Shown piece after piece: positions 43,201 to 51,422 of a stretch of DNA of 64,000 nt (positions are counted from its first letter, which is position 1; the number at the start of each line of letters is the position of its first letter). The position numbers and the translations under genes were made by a program. The DNA comes from an uncultured Lachnospiraceae bacterium (GTDB lineage Bacteria > Bacillota > Clostridia > Lachnospirales > Lachnospiraceae), in the NCBI GenBank assembly GCA_947172645.1, contig CAMWBY010000011.1, positions 1 through 64,000 of the forward strand, read 5' to 3'. The notes under the pieces were generated by a model that saw only the letters and a list, made by a program, of their open reading frames with translations, did no database searches and had not been told where the DNA came from.

Positions 43201-44961
43201 CACAAACGTGGAAAAATGGTCCACAATCTTACCATTGCACACCTTCACCGCACCAATCTCTATGATACGGTTTTCCACCGGAGAAAACCCGGTCGTCTCG
43301 ATATCAAAAACAACAAAATCCTGTCTGAAATCCTGTCCCTTGTCATTGGTGGCAATCTCGTGTAAATCATCCACAAAATAGGCTTCCACGCCATAGATGA
43401 CCTTAAAGAAATCCTGCTTGTCGGGTTCCGGCTCCCCCGCTTCCTTGCGTTTTGCTTTCTCCGCCTTCCACAGGTCTTCCCACACATGGTTAGCGTCCGG
43501 GAAAGACTGCGCCACACCGTGGTCTGTGATGGCAATGGCAGGATGCCCCCACTTATAAGCCCGCTTCACGATATCCTTCGCCTCAGACACGCCGTCCATG
43601 TCGCTCATCTTCGTATGGCAGTGCAGCTCCACACGCTTGCGTGCACTTGTGTCCATACGGGATACCGTGAAATCCGGTATCTTTTTTACCCCAGTAAGGG
43701 AACCGATGGTCAGCTCATGGTCGAACTTGTCCATCATTGTCATGCCTTTTATTTTCACGAATGCACCGGGCTTCATGCCGTCCGTTATCTCTCCCACCTG
43801 CTCATTGTGGGCAAAAAGCTTGATGGTCATGGTATCCGTAAAATCCGTCACATCGTAGATTAAAATGGAGCGTTCATTCTTAATCTCTCGCTTATCCATA
43901 CTGATAATCTTGCCCCGGATGACGACCTCTCCCATCTCTCCGATAATATCGCTGATAGGCATAGCCTCCTCGTCAAAATCCCTGCCATAGAGCACATCCG
44001 GGTTGTCGGAACGCTTGACGGCACGCTTAAAATCAGTCTTTCTTCCCATATCTTTAGTACGTCCGCCCGGCTCTCTCATCCTGACGCCCGGTCCTCCCGC
44101 TCTCGTACCAAAGTCGCGCACTGCCTTACCTGTTCCGGCTTCTGCCCCTGCCTCGGCTGCCGCACCTGCAATCCTGACATTCTCCTGTCCCGCCGCGTTC
44201 CTGCCGCCAGAATTTCCGCTCTTGCCATCGGAAACGCCCTGCACAGATGCGCCCTGCGCCGCATAAAAACTGTCCGCCCCGCCGGATAACTGCCCCGGCT
44301 GCCCCGCATAGTCCGGGACATACCCGTCCTGCTGCCCTGCATAGTCCCCATACGCCGAAGGTTCCTGTCCTTCCCTGCGGTATCCTGCCCTGGCCGAAAT
44401 CTCCGCAATCTGCATGGCAAGCCTGTGCTCGTCCTCCTTCTTATATTTGCCTACGGCACATTCTTTATAAGCCGCCTGCACTTCCACCGAAAAACCACAG
44501 CGCTCGTTACAGATTTTCTCCAGAATGCGGATTAATTCCTCCGCCCTGCTCTTCCCGAGCACAGTGTCTTCCATCGTAAGAAGCAGCGTCTCTTCCCCGG
44601 TAAATTCCAAGTCCGCCTTTTTAAAAAGATTGTATTCCACAGGAGAATATTCCCGCAATTCCTGTAAAATACTGTCGCGGTAAACCTCCATCAACTTCTC
44701 TGGCGTATACTGCGCAGAAAGTCGGAATTTCTCGTAAATCTTGATAACCATCGAGACATTCGGAAAAAACTGTTTCTTTATCTCCCCTTCCACCCGGAAT
44801 ACATCTTCCTTCTGAATCAGCCTGTCCGAAGAAATATAGACGCGCAGAAAGTCCTTCCGTTTCGTGGAAGATACCTTCTCCACCGTAACCTGCCCATACA
44901 AATCCTTTAAACCCGTATCTAATTTTAAAGTGGGGAACACATCAAAGAATTTCTTGCCCAT
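40240..44961 (-). CDS. polC: DNA polymerase III alpha subunit, Gram-positive PolC
   Basis: 1573 aa. N-terminal domain 1-200; an Ala/Gly-rich linker (about 200-305) unusual in length; OB domain (about 335-430, VVIRGKIISMDKREIKNERS); PHP domain (RVELHCHTKMSDMDG, near 444) which is split by the proofreading exonuclease (FVVFDIETTGFSPVE, near 550). After it come a zinc knuckle (CPNCHYYDF, then CDMPDKDCPVCG) and the palm with KEPDIDLNFSGEYQ. The finger and tail end in LGLLGNLPESNQISLFDFV. It copies the chromosome. It follows ispG by 243 bp, filled by a palindromic element. Confidence 0.97.
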   Translation of the reverse strand: MGKKFFDVFPTLKLDTGLKDLYGQVTVEKVSSTKRKDFLRVYISSDRLIQKEDVFRVEGEIKKQFFPNVSMVIKIYEKFRLSAQYTPEKLMEVYRDSILQELREYSPVEYNLFKKADLEFTGEETLLLTMEDTVLGKSRAEELIRILEKICNERCGFSVEVQAAYKECAVGKYKKEDEHRLAMQIAEISARAGYRREGQEPSAYGDYAGQQDGYVPDYAGQPGQLSGGADSFYAAQGASVQGVSDGKSGNSGGRNAAGQENVRIAGAAAEAGAEAGTGKAVRDFGTRAGGPGVRMREPGGRTKDMGRKTDFKRAVKRSDNPDVLYGRDFDEEAMPISDIIGEMGEVVIRGKIISMDKREIKNERSILIYDVTDFTDTMTIKLFAHNEQVGEITDGMKPGAFVKIKGMTMMDKFDHELTIGSLTGVKKIPDFTVSRMDTSARKRVELHCHTKMSDMDGVSEAKDIVKRAYKWGHPAIAITDHGVAQSFPDANHVWEDLWKAEKAKRKEAGEPEPDKQDFFKVIYGVEAYFVDDLHEIATNDKGQDFRQDFVVFDIETTGFSPVENRIIEIGAVKVCNGKIVDHFSTFVNPEVPIPFEIEKLTSIRDDMVVDAEKIESVLPQFLQFCEGCMLVAHNAGFDMSFIMENCNRQGIEHDFTYIDTVGMARVMLPAQAKHTLDAVAKTLGVSLLNHHRAVDDAEATAEIFVKLIAMMEKDGITTLAQINEKGKASPAIIKKLPTYHGIILAKNNVGRMNLYRLISMSHLTYFARRPRIPKSLLNEYREGLIVGSACEAGELYRALLEGRPDTEIARLVDFYDYLEIQPLGNNKFMIASDRIPNINSAEDIMEVNRKIVHLGEQFHKPVVATCDVHFLNPEDEVYRRIIMAGQGFPDADNQAPLYLRTTEEMLEEFAYLGSDKAEEVVITNTNLIADMIDVMSPVRPDKCPPVIEDSDRQLTEICYNKAHELYGETLPKIVEDRLEKELHSIISNGFAVMYIIAQKLVWKSVEDGYLVGSRGSVGSSFVANMAGITEVNSLSPHYLCPNCHYYDFESEEVRAYGGGAGCDMPDKDCPVCGTPLRKEGFDIPFETFLGFKGDKEPDIDLNFSGEYQSKAHKYTEVIFGSGQTYRAGTIGTLADKTAFGYVRNYYEERGKHKRVCEINRIVTGCTGIRRSTGQHPGGIVVLPVGEDINSFTPVQHPANDMTTDIVTTHFDYHSIDHNLLKLDILGHDDPTMIRMLQDMTDIDPVTIPLDDKQVMSLFQSTEALGITPEQIGGCKLGCLGIPEFGTEFVIQMVIDAKPKCFTDLVRISGLSHGTDVWLGNAQTLIEEGKATISTAICCRDDIMIYLMQKGVEPSLSFTIMESVRKGKGLKDEWIEAMKAQDVPDWYIGSCKKIKYMFPKAHAAAYVMMAWRIAYCKINYPLAYYAAYFSIRASAFSYEAMCQGQAHLEAVMADYKRRSDELSKKEQDSYKDMKIVQEMYARGFDFVPIDIFSAQSRLFQIVEGKLMPSLSSIDGLGEKAADAIVEATKDGPFLSKDDFRQRTKASKTIVDLMSSLGLLGNLPESNQISLFDFV

Positions 44962-44995
44962 CCGTCCGCCTCTTTTCTTATTGATTAGGTAACTG

Positions 44996-45194
44996 CGGAA
45001 CTCATCTTCATGTTAATATCATTGTGCAGATAGCATAACCATAAACAGACCCTTGGAAAACGTTGGTACTTGGCGAGGTGAAAAGTTGCATAGCAACTTT
45101 CGAGCCTAGTACCACTACGTTTGGAACGGAGCGCAAGCGTGTCTGTGTTGGTATGCTATTTGTGCAATTTCGATAAACCGAAAAGAGTTCCGCA
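44996..45194. repeat. 200-bp nested palindromic element between ispG and polC
   Basis: Outer arms TGCGGAACTC (44996-45005)/GAGTTCCGCA (45185-45194). Inside them are TTGTGCA and GCATA-type arms, ACAGAC (45047-45052)/GTCTGT (45141-45146), GGTACT (45065-45070)/AGTACC (45108-45113) and AAAGTTGC/GCAACTTT around ATA. The whole gap can fold on itself. It resembles a miniature inverted-repeat element or a structured RNA. Confidence 0.75.
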
Positions 45195-45204
45195 ATGACT
45201 TATA

Positions 45205-46257
45205 CTATACCCAGTTCAAAAGCTCCTCGCGCAAAGTATCCAACAACTGATTCTCAGGAACTTTTTTCACAATCTCACCCTTCTTAATGAGGAGGCCCTC
45301 GCCAAGTCCGCCTGCAATGCCGATGTCCGCCTCCTTCGCCTCACCGGGCCCATTGACGGCGCATCCCATCACGGCCACCTTAATGTCCAGGGGTATGTCC
45401 ACCACCATCTCCTCCACCTGATTGGCAAGACCAATCAAATCAATGCGTGTTCTTCCACATGTAGGGCAGGACACCACCTCAATTCCCCCTTGGCGCAGTC
45501 CCAGGGTACGCAGAATCAGCTTGGCGGACTTAATCTCCTCCACCGGGTCACCTGTTAAGGACACACGGATTGTATCACCGATTCCCTGATTCAGTATTAA
45601 CCCTAACCCTATGGCAGACTTTATGTTTCCGCTCGTCACTGTGCCTGCCTCGGTGATGCCAACATGAAGGGGATAGGAAGTCTTCTTTGCCAGTATTTCA
45701 TGAGCCTCCACACACATCATCACATCGGATGATTTAATGCTGATGACAAGATTGTCATATCCAAGCTCTTCGATGATGCCAACCTTGTCAAGGGCGCTCT
45801 CCACAAGTCCCTGCGCTGTCACGCCATGGTACTTCTCCACCAGTTGCCGCTCCAACGAACCGCTGTTGACGCCCACACGGATGGGAATCCCTCGCTCTTT
45901 CGCCGCCGCAACCACAGCTGCAACCTTGTCTCTGTCTCCGATATTCCCCGGATTGATGCGAATCTTATCCGCCCCGTTTTCCATGGCGGCAATCGCCATC
46001 TTGTAATCAAAGTGGATGTCCGCCACAAGGGGAATGTGTATCTGTTCTTTAATCTTCTTTAACGCTTCCGCCGCTTCCATGGTGGGCACCGTACAGCGGA
46101 TAATCTCACAGCCCGCCTTCTCCAGACGCAGTATCTGTGCCACCGTCGCTTCCACGTCTTCCGTCTTCGTATTCGTCATAGACTGGATAAGGACAGGGTT
46201 TCCACCCCCGATGATTCTGTCGCCAATTTTTATTTCCTTCGTATTGTCACGATACAT
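45205..46257 (-). CDS. ispG: 4-Hydroxy-3-methylbut-2-enyl diphosphate synthase
   Basis: 350 aa from the ATG at 46257. The TIM-barrel half starts [21 protein letters not shown] (cut here), with [13 protein letters not shown] and [12 protein letters not shown]. The C-terminal half holds the Fe4S4 ligands in [14 protein letters not shown] and [16 protein letters not shown]. It makes HMBPP in the MEP isoprenoid path. GGGGG lies 9 nt upstream of the ATG. A second in-frame start, GTG at 46398, has AAGGAAGGG 4 nt away and would add 47 residues coded by a dispersed repeat (including NSQVEQEW), so a longer form cannot be ruled out. Confidence 0.95.
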   Translation of the reverse strand: MYRDNTKEIKIGDRIIGGGNPVLIQSMTNTKTEDVEATVAQILRLEKAGCEIIRCTVPTMEAAEALKKIKEQIHIPLVADIHFDYKMAIAAMENGADKIRINPGNIGDRDKVAAVVAAAKERGIPIRVGVNSGSLERQLVEKYHGVTAQGLVESALDKVGIIEELGYDNLVISIKSSDVMMCVEAHEILAKKTSYPLHVGITEAGTVTSGNIKSAIGLGLILNQGIGDTIRVSLTGDPVEEIKSAKLILRTLGLRQGGIEVVSCPTCGRTRIDLIGLANQVEEMVVDIPLDIKVAVMGCAVNGPGEAKEADIGIAGGLGEGLLIKKGEIVKKVPENQLLDTLREELLNWV

Positions 46258-46264
46258 AATAATA

Positions 46265-46346
46265 ATCCCCCATTCTTGCTCAACCTGCGAATTTAGGCAG
46301 CGCTGAAAGCGCTTTGGCACTAAATTTGCGTCCGAATTTATTCGGA
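46265..46346. repeat. Dispersed palindromic repeat in the ispG leader
   Basis: Its first 30 bases match 10001-10030 at 26 positions. It also has AGCGCT-ga-AAGCGCT and the perfect stem GTCCGAAT-tt-ATTCGGAC (46329-46346). The end near ispG supplies the GGGGG ribosome site. Confidence 0.7.
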
Positions 46347-46496
46347 CACAGAACTTTGTTCGGACAGTGAAACAATCTTCCGTATATGGATTTTTCACAC
46401 GATTCCCTTCCTTTTAAGATTCTGGTATGAAAAAATGTTGTCATAAGATTACACTGGCAAATTGCACAGAAGGCATCTTTTGACACTCTGGTTTTG

Positions 46497-46565
46497 ATTA
46501 TAAAACATAGCGCCCTTAAGCCAATGTCATTTCTTTAGTCCAGTACACAGCTTACCGAAATGACA
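46497..46565 (-). promoter_or_regulatory. Promoter of ispG with upstream palindrome
   Basis: TATAAT (46497-46502) and TTGGCT (46519-46524) 16 nt apart on the minus strand, giving a leader of about 230 nt. Beyond it TGTCATTTC (46525-46533) pairs with GAAATGACA (46557-46565). No other gene lies between 46258 and 46755. Confidence 0.6.
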
Positions 46566-46664
46566 CTGCGCCTTAAGTTCTGTCTTTTATGATACCACAC
46601 ATCCCCCGGAAAAGTATACACCCAGAAAGCTCTATTCATTGCAGGCAAAACAACACAAAGAATT

Positions 46665-46702
46665 TTAAAAGAAGCTTAAAAAATATTTAATAAACCTATA
46701 AT
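46665..46702 (+). promoter_or_regulatory. Promoter with three 11-bp-spaced direct repeats for the ABC transporter
   Basis: TTAAAA at 46665, TTAAAA at 46676 and TTAATA at 46687, then TATAAT at 46697-46702. The 11-bp phase and overlap with the -35 region fit binding by an OmpR-type response regulator, as in lantibiotic and bacitracin immunity systems. No such regulator is coded nearby. Confidence 0.6.
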
Positions 46703-46755
46703 GCATTTATGGTAAGCTATTTGTAATTTTGGAAAATAACGGTATGGAGGACAAC

Positions 46756-47679
46756 TTGAAACAAGAATACATCATCCGGACAGATAAATTAGGAAAAAGG
46801 TATGGCTCCCAATGGGCAGTCAGGCAAATAGATATCCATGTCCCAGCAGGCCAAATATACGGCCTTCTTGGGCGAAACGGTGCCGGGAAGACAACGATTA
46901 TGAAAATGCTGTTAGGCCTGACAAAGCAATCAAGCGGAAGCATCTTCCTTTTCCGACAAGAAGTCACTAAGTACGAAGAAGACATCTATTGCCGCATCGG
47001 CAGTTCGATTGAAACACCAGGCTTTTATCCTAACATGACTGCGAAGGAAAATTTGTCTGTTTTTTCAAGGCTGCGCGGTAAAACCGATTACCGTAGAATA
47101 CAGAATGCGCTCGATGTCGTGGGCCTGCCTTACCATGGGAAAAAAGTCTTTGCAGAATACTCATTGGGGATGAAACAGAGGCTGGCCATTGCAAATGCCA
47201 TGATGAACGAGCCTGAACTTCTGATTTTGGACGAACCCACAAACGGGCTTGACCCTATCGGCATTGCCCAAATGCGGACGCTTCTCAAAGAATTAAGCCA
47301 CAACCATGGAAAAACAATTCTCATATCCAGCCACCAACTATCAGAGATGGAGCAATTGGTTGACTGGGTTGGGATTATCCACGAGGGTAAAATGTTGGAG
47401 GAATGCTCTTATCAGGAGCTAAAGGAAAAAGAGCATCCGTATATTCGCTTGAAAACGGCGCCTTTAGAGCAAGCGTGCCAATATCTGTCTGACGTCATGC
47501 ACATCAACCATTTTACTGTAAAAGATGGCACAATATTTGTTCACGATTTGAAATACAGCACTCTGGATATAAACCAAAAACTTTTTTCGGCAGGAATCGG
47601 CGTATCCGAAATTACGATATGCCGGGATAACTTAGAAAATCATTTCAAAGAGCTGACAGGGGGTATTGGCATTGCGTAA
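46756..47679 (+). CDS. ABC transporter ATP-binding protein, antibiotic-immunity type
   Basis: 307 aa from a TTG at 46756, with GGAGG 5 nt upstream; an ATG 12 nt earlier lacks a site. Walker A GRNGAGKTT, signature YSLGMKQRL, Walker B LLILDEPTNGLD, then SSHQLSEMEQLVDWVGII. The signature YSLGMKQ and the C-terminal domain are those of BcrA/lantibiotic-protection ATPases. It works with the permease encoded next (8-nt overlap) to expel or exclude peptide antibiotics. The gene is on the plus strand, against most neighbours. Confidence 0.9.
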   Translation: MKQEYIIRTDKLGKRYGSQWAVRQIDIHVPAGQIYGLLGRNGAGKTTIMKMLLGLTKQSSGSIFLFRQEVTKYEEDIYCRIGSSIETPGFYPNMTAKENLSVFSRLRGKTDYRRIQNALDVVGLPYHGKKVFAEYSLGMKQRLAIANAMMNEPELLILDEPTNGLDPIGIAQMRTLLKELSHNHGKTILISSHQLSEMEQLVDWVGIIHEGKMLEECSYQELKEKEHPYIRLKTAPLEQACQYLSDVMHINHFTVKDGTIFVHDLKYSTLDINQKLFSAGIGVSEITICRDNLENHFKELTGGIGIA

Positions 47680-48403
47680 CGCATTTTTTTCTGAAATCAT
47701 GAAGTTACGAAAAAATAAAATATCATGGATTGGAACAATGATAGTTGCCCTGGTACCCTTTCTCCTGATTTTAAAAAGTCTGTACCTTGACCCGCAGCGG
47801 GGAGGATATATGGATTGGTTCATGACGGTATCCATGTTAAATACGCTTACATTCCCTATCATAAGCGGTTTTGTCATCACTGCCATTGTCCAAAGGGAAT
47901 ATCAGGAAAAAACATTGCGGAATATCCTGAGTGCCCCCATATCAAAGGAAAACTTTGCCATAGCAAAATTAACCGTGTGGTTCCTATGGTATCTGACTAC
48001 TCTATTTGTGACAGAATTGATTGTAATAACGGGATTTTTCATCCTTTTCCCCGATGAGTTTACCTCCGGCAATTTGCACTGTACTATTTATTTATATTCG
48101 CAGACAAGTATATACTCCTTTGTTTCACTGCTTCCTGTTTTCTGGATAACGATATGTCAGAAATTACTTTTTTACCCGTCTATGCTTGTCACATTGGGGT
48201 TCACCGCACTCCAAATGGCCGGATTGCAGGTTGCAGAAGAGCTCGTATTACCGGCAAGTATCTGTCCCTGGACGGCGGTATCCGTTTCCGGCATGGCAGG
48301 TTTTGGCACGCCCTACTGGAAAATATGCACGGTTTCCATCTTCGTCTGTGGGATAGTTGGATTGATTGGAGCATTCCTCTCGTTGAAAAAGCAAGAACTA
48401 TGA
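47672..48403 (+). CDS. ABC-2 type permease, antibiotic-immunity transporter
   Basis: 243 aa, TTG start at 47672 with AGGGGG 8 nt upstream. It has six likely spans, including IGTMIVALVPFLLILKSLY, FPIISGFVITAIV, FVTELIVITGFFILF and FVCGIVGLIGAFLSL. It fits the ABC-2/BcrB-like half-permeases of lantibiotic immunity. It partners the ATPase. A single permease suggests a homodimer, unlike LanFEG with two. Confidence 0.85.
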   Translation: MRNAFFSEIMKLRKNKISWIGTMIVALVPFLLILKSLYLDPQRGGYMDWFMTVSMLNTLTFPIISGFVITAIVQREYQEKTLRNILSAPISKENFAIAKLTVWFLWYLTTLFVTELIVITGFFILFPDEFTSGNLHCTIYLYSQTSIYSFVSLLPVFWITICQKLLFYPSMLVTLGFTALQMAGLQVAEELVLPASICPWTAVSVSGMAGFGTPYWKICTVSIFVCGIVGLIGAFLSLKKQEL

Positions 48404-48441
48404 ATGAAATACACCGATTTTGGCATAAAATTTCCACTCAC

Positions 48442-49251
48442 CTATACCAACTGTAAAACCCTCGCTTCAATCTCCTTTAAATCGTCCATCGACAACAACG
48501 GTATATAATGCGCAATTTTTTCAAGCGGCATCTCTCTGTCTTTAATTATCCTTTCCGCTGTTTCTATAGCATTTTCTAATGCTGCCTCGTTTCTCATATC
48601 GTCCAAAATTTTACTCATAGCTGCCTCTCCTTCCTTATCCTGTTTGAAATACCTTGCCCGTTTTGCAAGTACTTCATGATTCATATCATCGGGATTGGTA
48701 CATGAAAAATCATGCATTAACCTTCCGACCTCATCATCTCCCCTATATTTGCCATTCACGTACAGAATATGCGAACCATCGCCAAACAATACTTTATTTT
48801 CCCCAACCGCAACATATCTCTCTACTGGATATATCGGCTGATTTCCTTTCATTACATCATTTTCCGTAATAAAAATAATATAACTGTCGGGAATATTCTC
48901 CGTGTCATCTCCCGGTTTTAATATATGTGCGTCTAGCAAACTACTGTTATACCTTGCCCTTTTTGCTCCTGCGCCTGCGTCTGACCTCTGTATTTCCACA
49001 TTAAATTCTTTATCGGTACTGTCAACCGCATGGACATCTAAAACGACGGAACGTCCCTGCAAATTTTTCATCAGTTCCTGCGTCCGAACCGATTTAATCT
49101 TAATATCCTTCCGTCCTAAGACAATCCTAAGTATCAGTTCCACACCCTCAAAATTATCTGCAAGACAGACACTCATGAACTCGTCGTCCATATACCGCAG
49201 TAATTTCAAACGCTGTAAGTCCTGTCTATGTGTATGTTCCTTTGTATTCAA
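48442..49251 (-). CDS. Rpn/PD-(D/E)XK nuclease family protein
   Basis: 269 aa. The N-terminal core carries the PD-(D/E)XK pattern: VVLDVHAVDSTDKEFNVEIQ (Asp, then E-x-Q), after which comes RARYNSSLLDAHILKPG and SYIIFITENDVM. This is the group of Rpn/YhgA-like and so-called putative transposase nucleases that are widespread and multicopy in Lachnospiraceae. Function: DNA cleavage promoting recombination (family knowledge). The C-terminal EGEAAMSKILDDMRNEA is typical. A convergent ABC gene ends 38 bp away. Confidence 0.85.
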   Translation of the reverse strand: MNTKEHTHRQDLQRLKLLRYMDDEFMSVCLADNFEGVELILRIVLGRKDIKIKSVRTQELMKNLQGRSVVLDVHAVDSTDKEFNVEIQRSDAGAGAKRARYNSSLLDAHILKPGDDTENIPDSYIIFITENDVMKGNQPIYPVERYVAVGENKVLFGDGSHILYVNGKYRGDDEVGRLMHDFSCTNPDDMNHEVLAKRARYFKQDKEGEAAMSKILDDMRNEAALENAIETAERIIKDREMPLEKIAHYIPLLSMDDLKEIEARVLQLV

Positions 49252-49355
49252 AAAGAGTCCTCACTTCTGTCATTTATATTATACAGCACACTTTATCTAT
49301 TGAAAACCAAATATCATAAAAGCATCCAATCACATGCAAAGCTGAACTGCTACAA

Positions 49356-50300
49356 TCACATCTCCGTCAACCACACCTGCTTCTCCACCGCCCTGATAAA
49401 AGACCTTCTCCGGAAGCGACGCATTTTGCCCCCACACCTGTCTAAATCCCGCCTGATTTCTCCTACTACCTGATAGCGCAGCGCGGGATTCTCCTGGATA
49501 CACTTTCGGATAATGCGCTCTATCCTGTCCGGTATAAGAGGTTGGTAATCCCATGTACTCAACAATGTGTAGGGCGGCCTTGCAGGCTCCGCTCCTGTTA
49601 CCATGTAATAGAGCACCTTGCCAAGCGCATAAATATCGCTTCTCTCGTCCGCATATGCCTTCCGCCGGGGATATTCTGACACTTTCTCAACGCTCCGCCT
49701 ATTCTCTCCCAAACATACCTTTTCTTCTTGCCCGAACTGCTCCGGCGCCCCGTATCCCGGCGTAGCCGCCATTACCCTGTCTGCCTTCCCACCGAAACTA
49801 CGTCTTTGTGCTGCACCGAAGTCTATCAGTTTCAGCCGCCCGTCCGGACAGACCATAATATTGCCCGGTTTCAGGTCACGGTAAACAACCGGCGGCTTAC
49901 GCGTATGCAGATATTCCAGAATATCCAAAAGCTGTCCCGTCCACGCACATGCCGTATCCTTCTCCACATATCCATTCCGCTCTATGTACTCATGCAGCGT
50001 AATGCCTTGAACGTATTCCATCACCAAATAACAAGAGCCATTCTTCCACAGCAAATCATGAACCACCGGTAACATAGGATGCTGCAAATGCTTTAAGAAA
50101 TCCGCTTCCTTGGCGTGATTGTCAGACTCTATCCTTTCCTCATGACATCCATGAACCTCTTTCACTGCCACCAGGCGTTGCAATGCCTCATCCCTTGCCA
50201 AATACACACTGCCTTCCCCTCCCTGTCCAAGCGGTTTTATAATAGTATATTTTCCAACCTTTCCTGTCTCATTACCTTTTATTGTTTCATCTATACCCAT
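49356..50300 (-). CDS. Serine/threonine protein kinase without membrane domain
   Basis: 314 aa from the ATG at 50300, with GGAGGG 5 nt upstream. Hanks-type kinase: glycine loop GQGGEGSVY, VAVKEV with the Lys, VYRDLKPGNIMVC (catalytic Asp, Asn), LIDFGAA, and APEQFG. After the kinase comes a basic tail (GGKMRRFRRRSFIRAV) and no span or PASTA repeats. So it is soluble, unlike PrkC. It probably pairs with the PP2C gene upstream. A 40-residue stretch of Lys/Glu (EEKVCLGENRRSVEKVSEY) sits in the C-lobe and is an insert. Confidence 0.93.
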   Translation of the reverse strand: MGIDETIKGNETGKVGKYTIIKPLGQGGEGSVYLARDEALQRLVAVKEVHGCHEERIESDNHAKEADFLKHLQHPMLPVVHDLLWKNGSCYLVMEYVQGITLHEYIERNGYVEKDTACAWTGQLLDILEYLHTRKPPVVYRDLKPGNIMVCPDGRLKLIDFGAAQRRSFGGKADRVMAATPGYGAPEQFGQEEKVCLGENRRSVEKVSEYPRRKAYADERSDIYALGKVLYYMVTGAEPARPPYTLLSTWDYQPLIPDRIERIIRKCIQENPALRYQVVGEIRRDLDRCGGKMRRFRRRSFIRAVEKQVWLTEM

Positions 50301-50452
50301 ATTTTCCCTCCATTCCAAAATATTATTTATTCCCGCCACCAATCGCCAAATGTCTTGTTTCTTGCAGCAAAGTCTTTGATTCAACGAACAGTGCCAGGAA
50401 ATTTCATAATGCCCGGCGCGTCCGAACGAACTGAACTGCCATATGCCGTCTC

Positions 50453-51193
50453 TCACTGAAAGGCCTTCACATAAACTGCAGACAGATTATCCCTCTCGCC
50501 ACGCTTCATACATGCATTGCCAATTTCCCTCAGTCTGCGTGTAATCTGCTCTTCATCGGTGATGCGTTCCGGCGACAGGACATCGGCTAACTCTTCTTCC
50601 ATGACGCAATGGCGGAATCCGTCGCTGCACAGGAGCACCGCCTGTCCTGCCTGCAATGTCCCCATCCGAAAATCCGGTCTTTCATAATCGAAGCTGCCCA
50701 CACATTTTGTCAGCCTATTTCTGCCATACACATGGTCGCACGTCATGCGCACAGCCTCGGCAAACAACTGCCCACGCACTTTGCGCCCGGACAGGCGATA
50801 GGCCCTGCTGTCCCCCAAATGCCAGAGAAGATAAGTCTTTTCCCAGACTAACAACACTGTCATGGTCGTTCCTAGCCGAAGATTTTCCTTTTTGCCATAT
50901 GCAAGAAATTGCTCCTGCATATGGTATACGAGCCTGTCCAATGAACGCCTGACCACCCAATACGGTTTCTTTTTACGCACGGCCCGAATCAATGACTCAT
51001 AGAACCATTCCTGCAAACGCCGTGTCACATAGCCGCTTGCCGCCTCGCCCTGCGTAAGCCCGCCCATTCCGTCGCAGACTGCCGCCATAACCACCCTGCC
51101 ACGGGCAGTAAGCACTTGCAGAAGCGCCACAGAATCCTCGTTCCTATCCGCCACGCTGCCACGTTCCCAATATACACCTGTCAGATATTTCAC
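50453..51193 (-). CDS. PP2C-type protein phosphatase
   Basis: 246 aa. Metal and catalytic motifs: RNEDS, VCDGMGGLTQGE, GTTMTVLL, HLGDSRAYRL, LLCSDGFRH and GERDNLSA. It removes phosphate from Ser/Thr residues in the cytosol and most likely opposes the kinase encoded 152 bp downstream. The ATG start has GGAG 8-10 nt upstream. Its own promoter (51338-51366) and three leader hairpins precede it. Confidence 0.93.
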   Translation of the reverse strand: MKYLTGVYWERGSVADRNEDSVALLQVLTARGRVVMAAVCDGMGGLTQGEAASGYVTRRLQEWFYESLIRAVRKKKPYWVVRRSLDRLVYHMQEQFLAYGKKENLRLGTTMTVLLVWEKTYLLWHLGDSRAYRLSGRKVRGQLFAEAVRMTCDHVYGRNRLTKCVGSFDYERPDFRMGTLQAGQAVLLCSDGFRHCVMEEELADVLSPERITDEEQITRRLREIGNACMKRGERDNLSAVYVKAFQ

Positions 51194-51252
51194 TCCTGTT
51201 CCTGCTCCTCCTTCCCAATCCTAAAACGTCTTATTTCTAAATATGGAATATT

Positions 51253-51328
51253 GCGGGAATCCCGCCGAATCTGCACCCTGGGAATAAAGATTCCAGGGCT
51301 AGAATAAAATGGGGTACCGAACTACCCC
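51253..51328. promoter_or_regulatory. Three hairpins in the PP2C leader
   Basis: GCGGGA-a-TCCCGC (51253-51265), CCCTGG/CCAGGG (51276-51298) and GGGGTA/TACCCC (51311-51328). They lie in the leader of the phosphatase gene on the minus strand and may control translation or be dispersed elements. Confidence 0.5.
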
Positions 51329-51337
51329 GATAAGACT

Positions 51338-51366
51338 ATTATATATCATCATAAAATATAATACAA
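51338..51366 (-). promoter_or_regulatory. Promoter of the PP2C-kinase operon
   Basis: TTGTAT, 17-nt spacer, TATAAT on the minus strand. Confidence 0.75.
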
Positions 51367-51422
51367 GCAATTATTTTTTTATCGTTTTCTGTAGCGGAAT
51401 AGTACAGGGCTGAACTGTTACT

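Noticed and set aside
46280-46486. 68-aa minus-strand ORF in front of ispG
   Set aside because: It reads the dispersed repeat in another frame and has no ribosome site.
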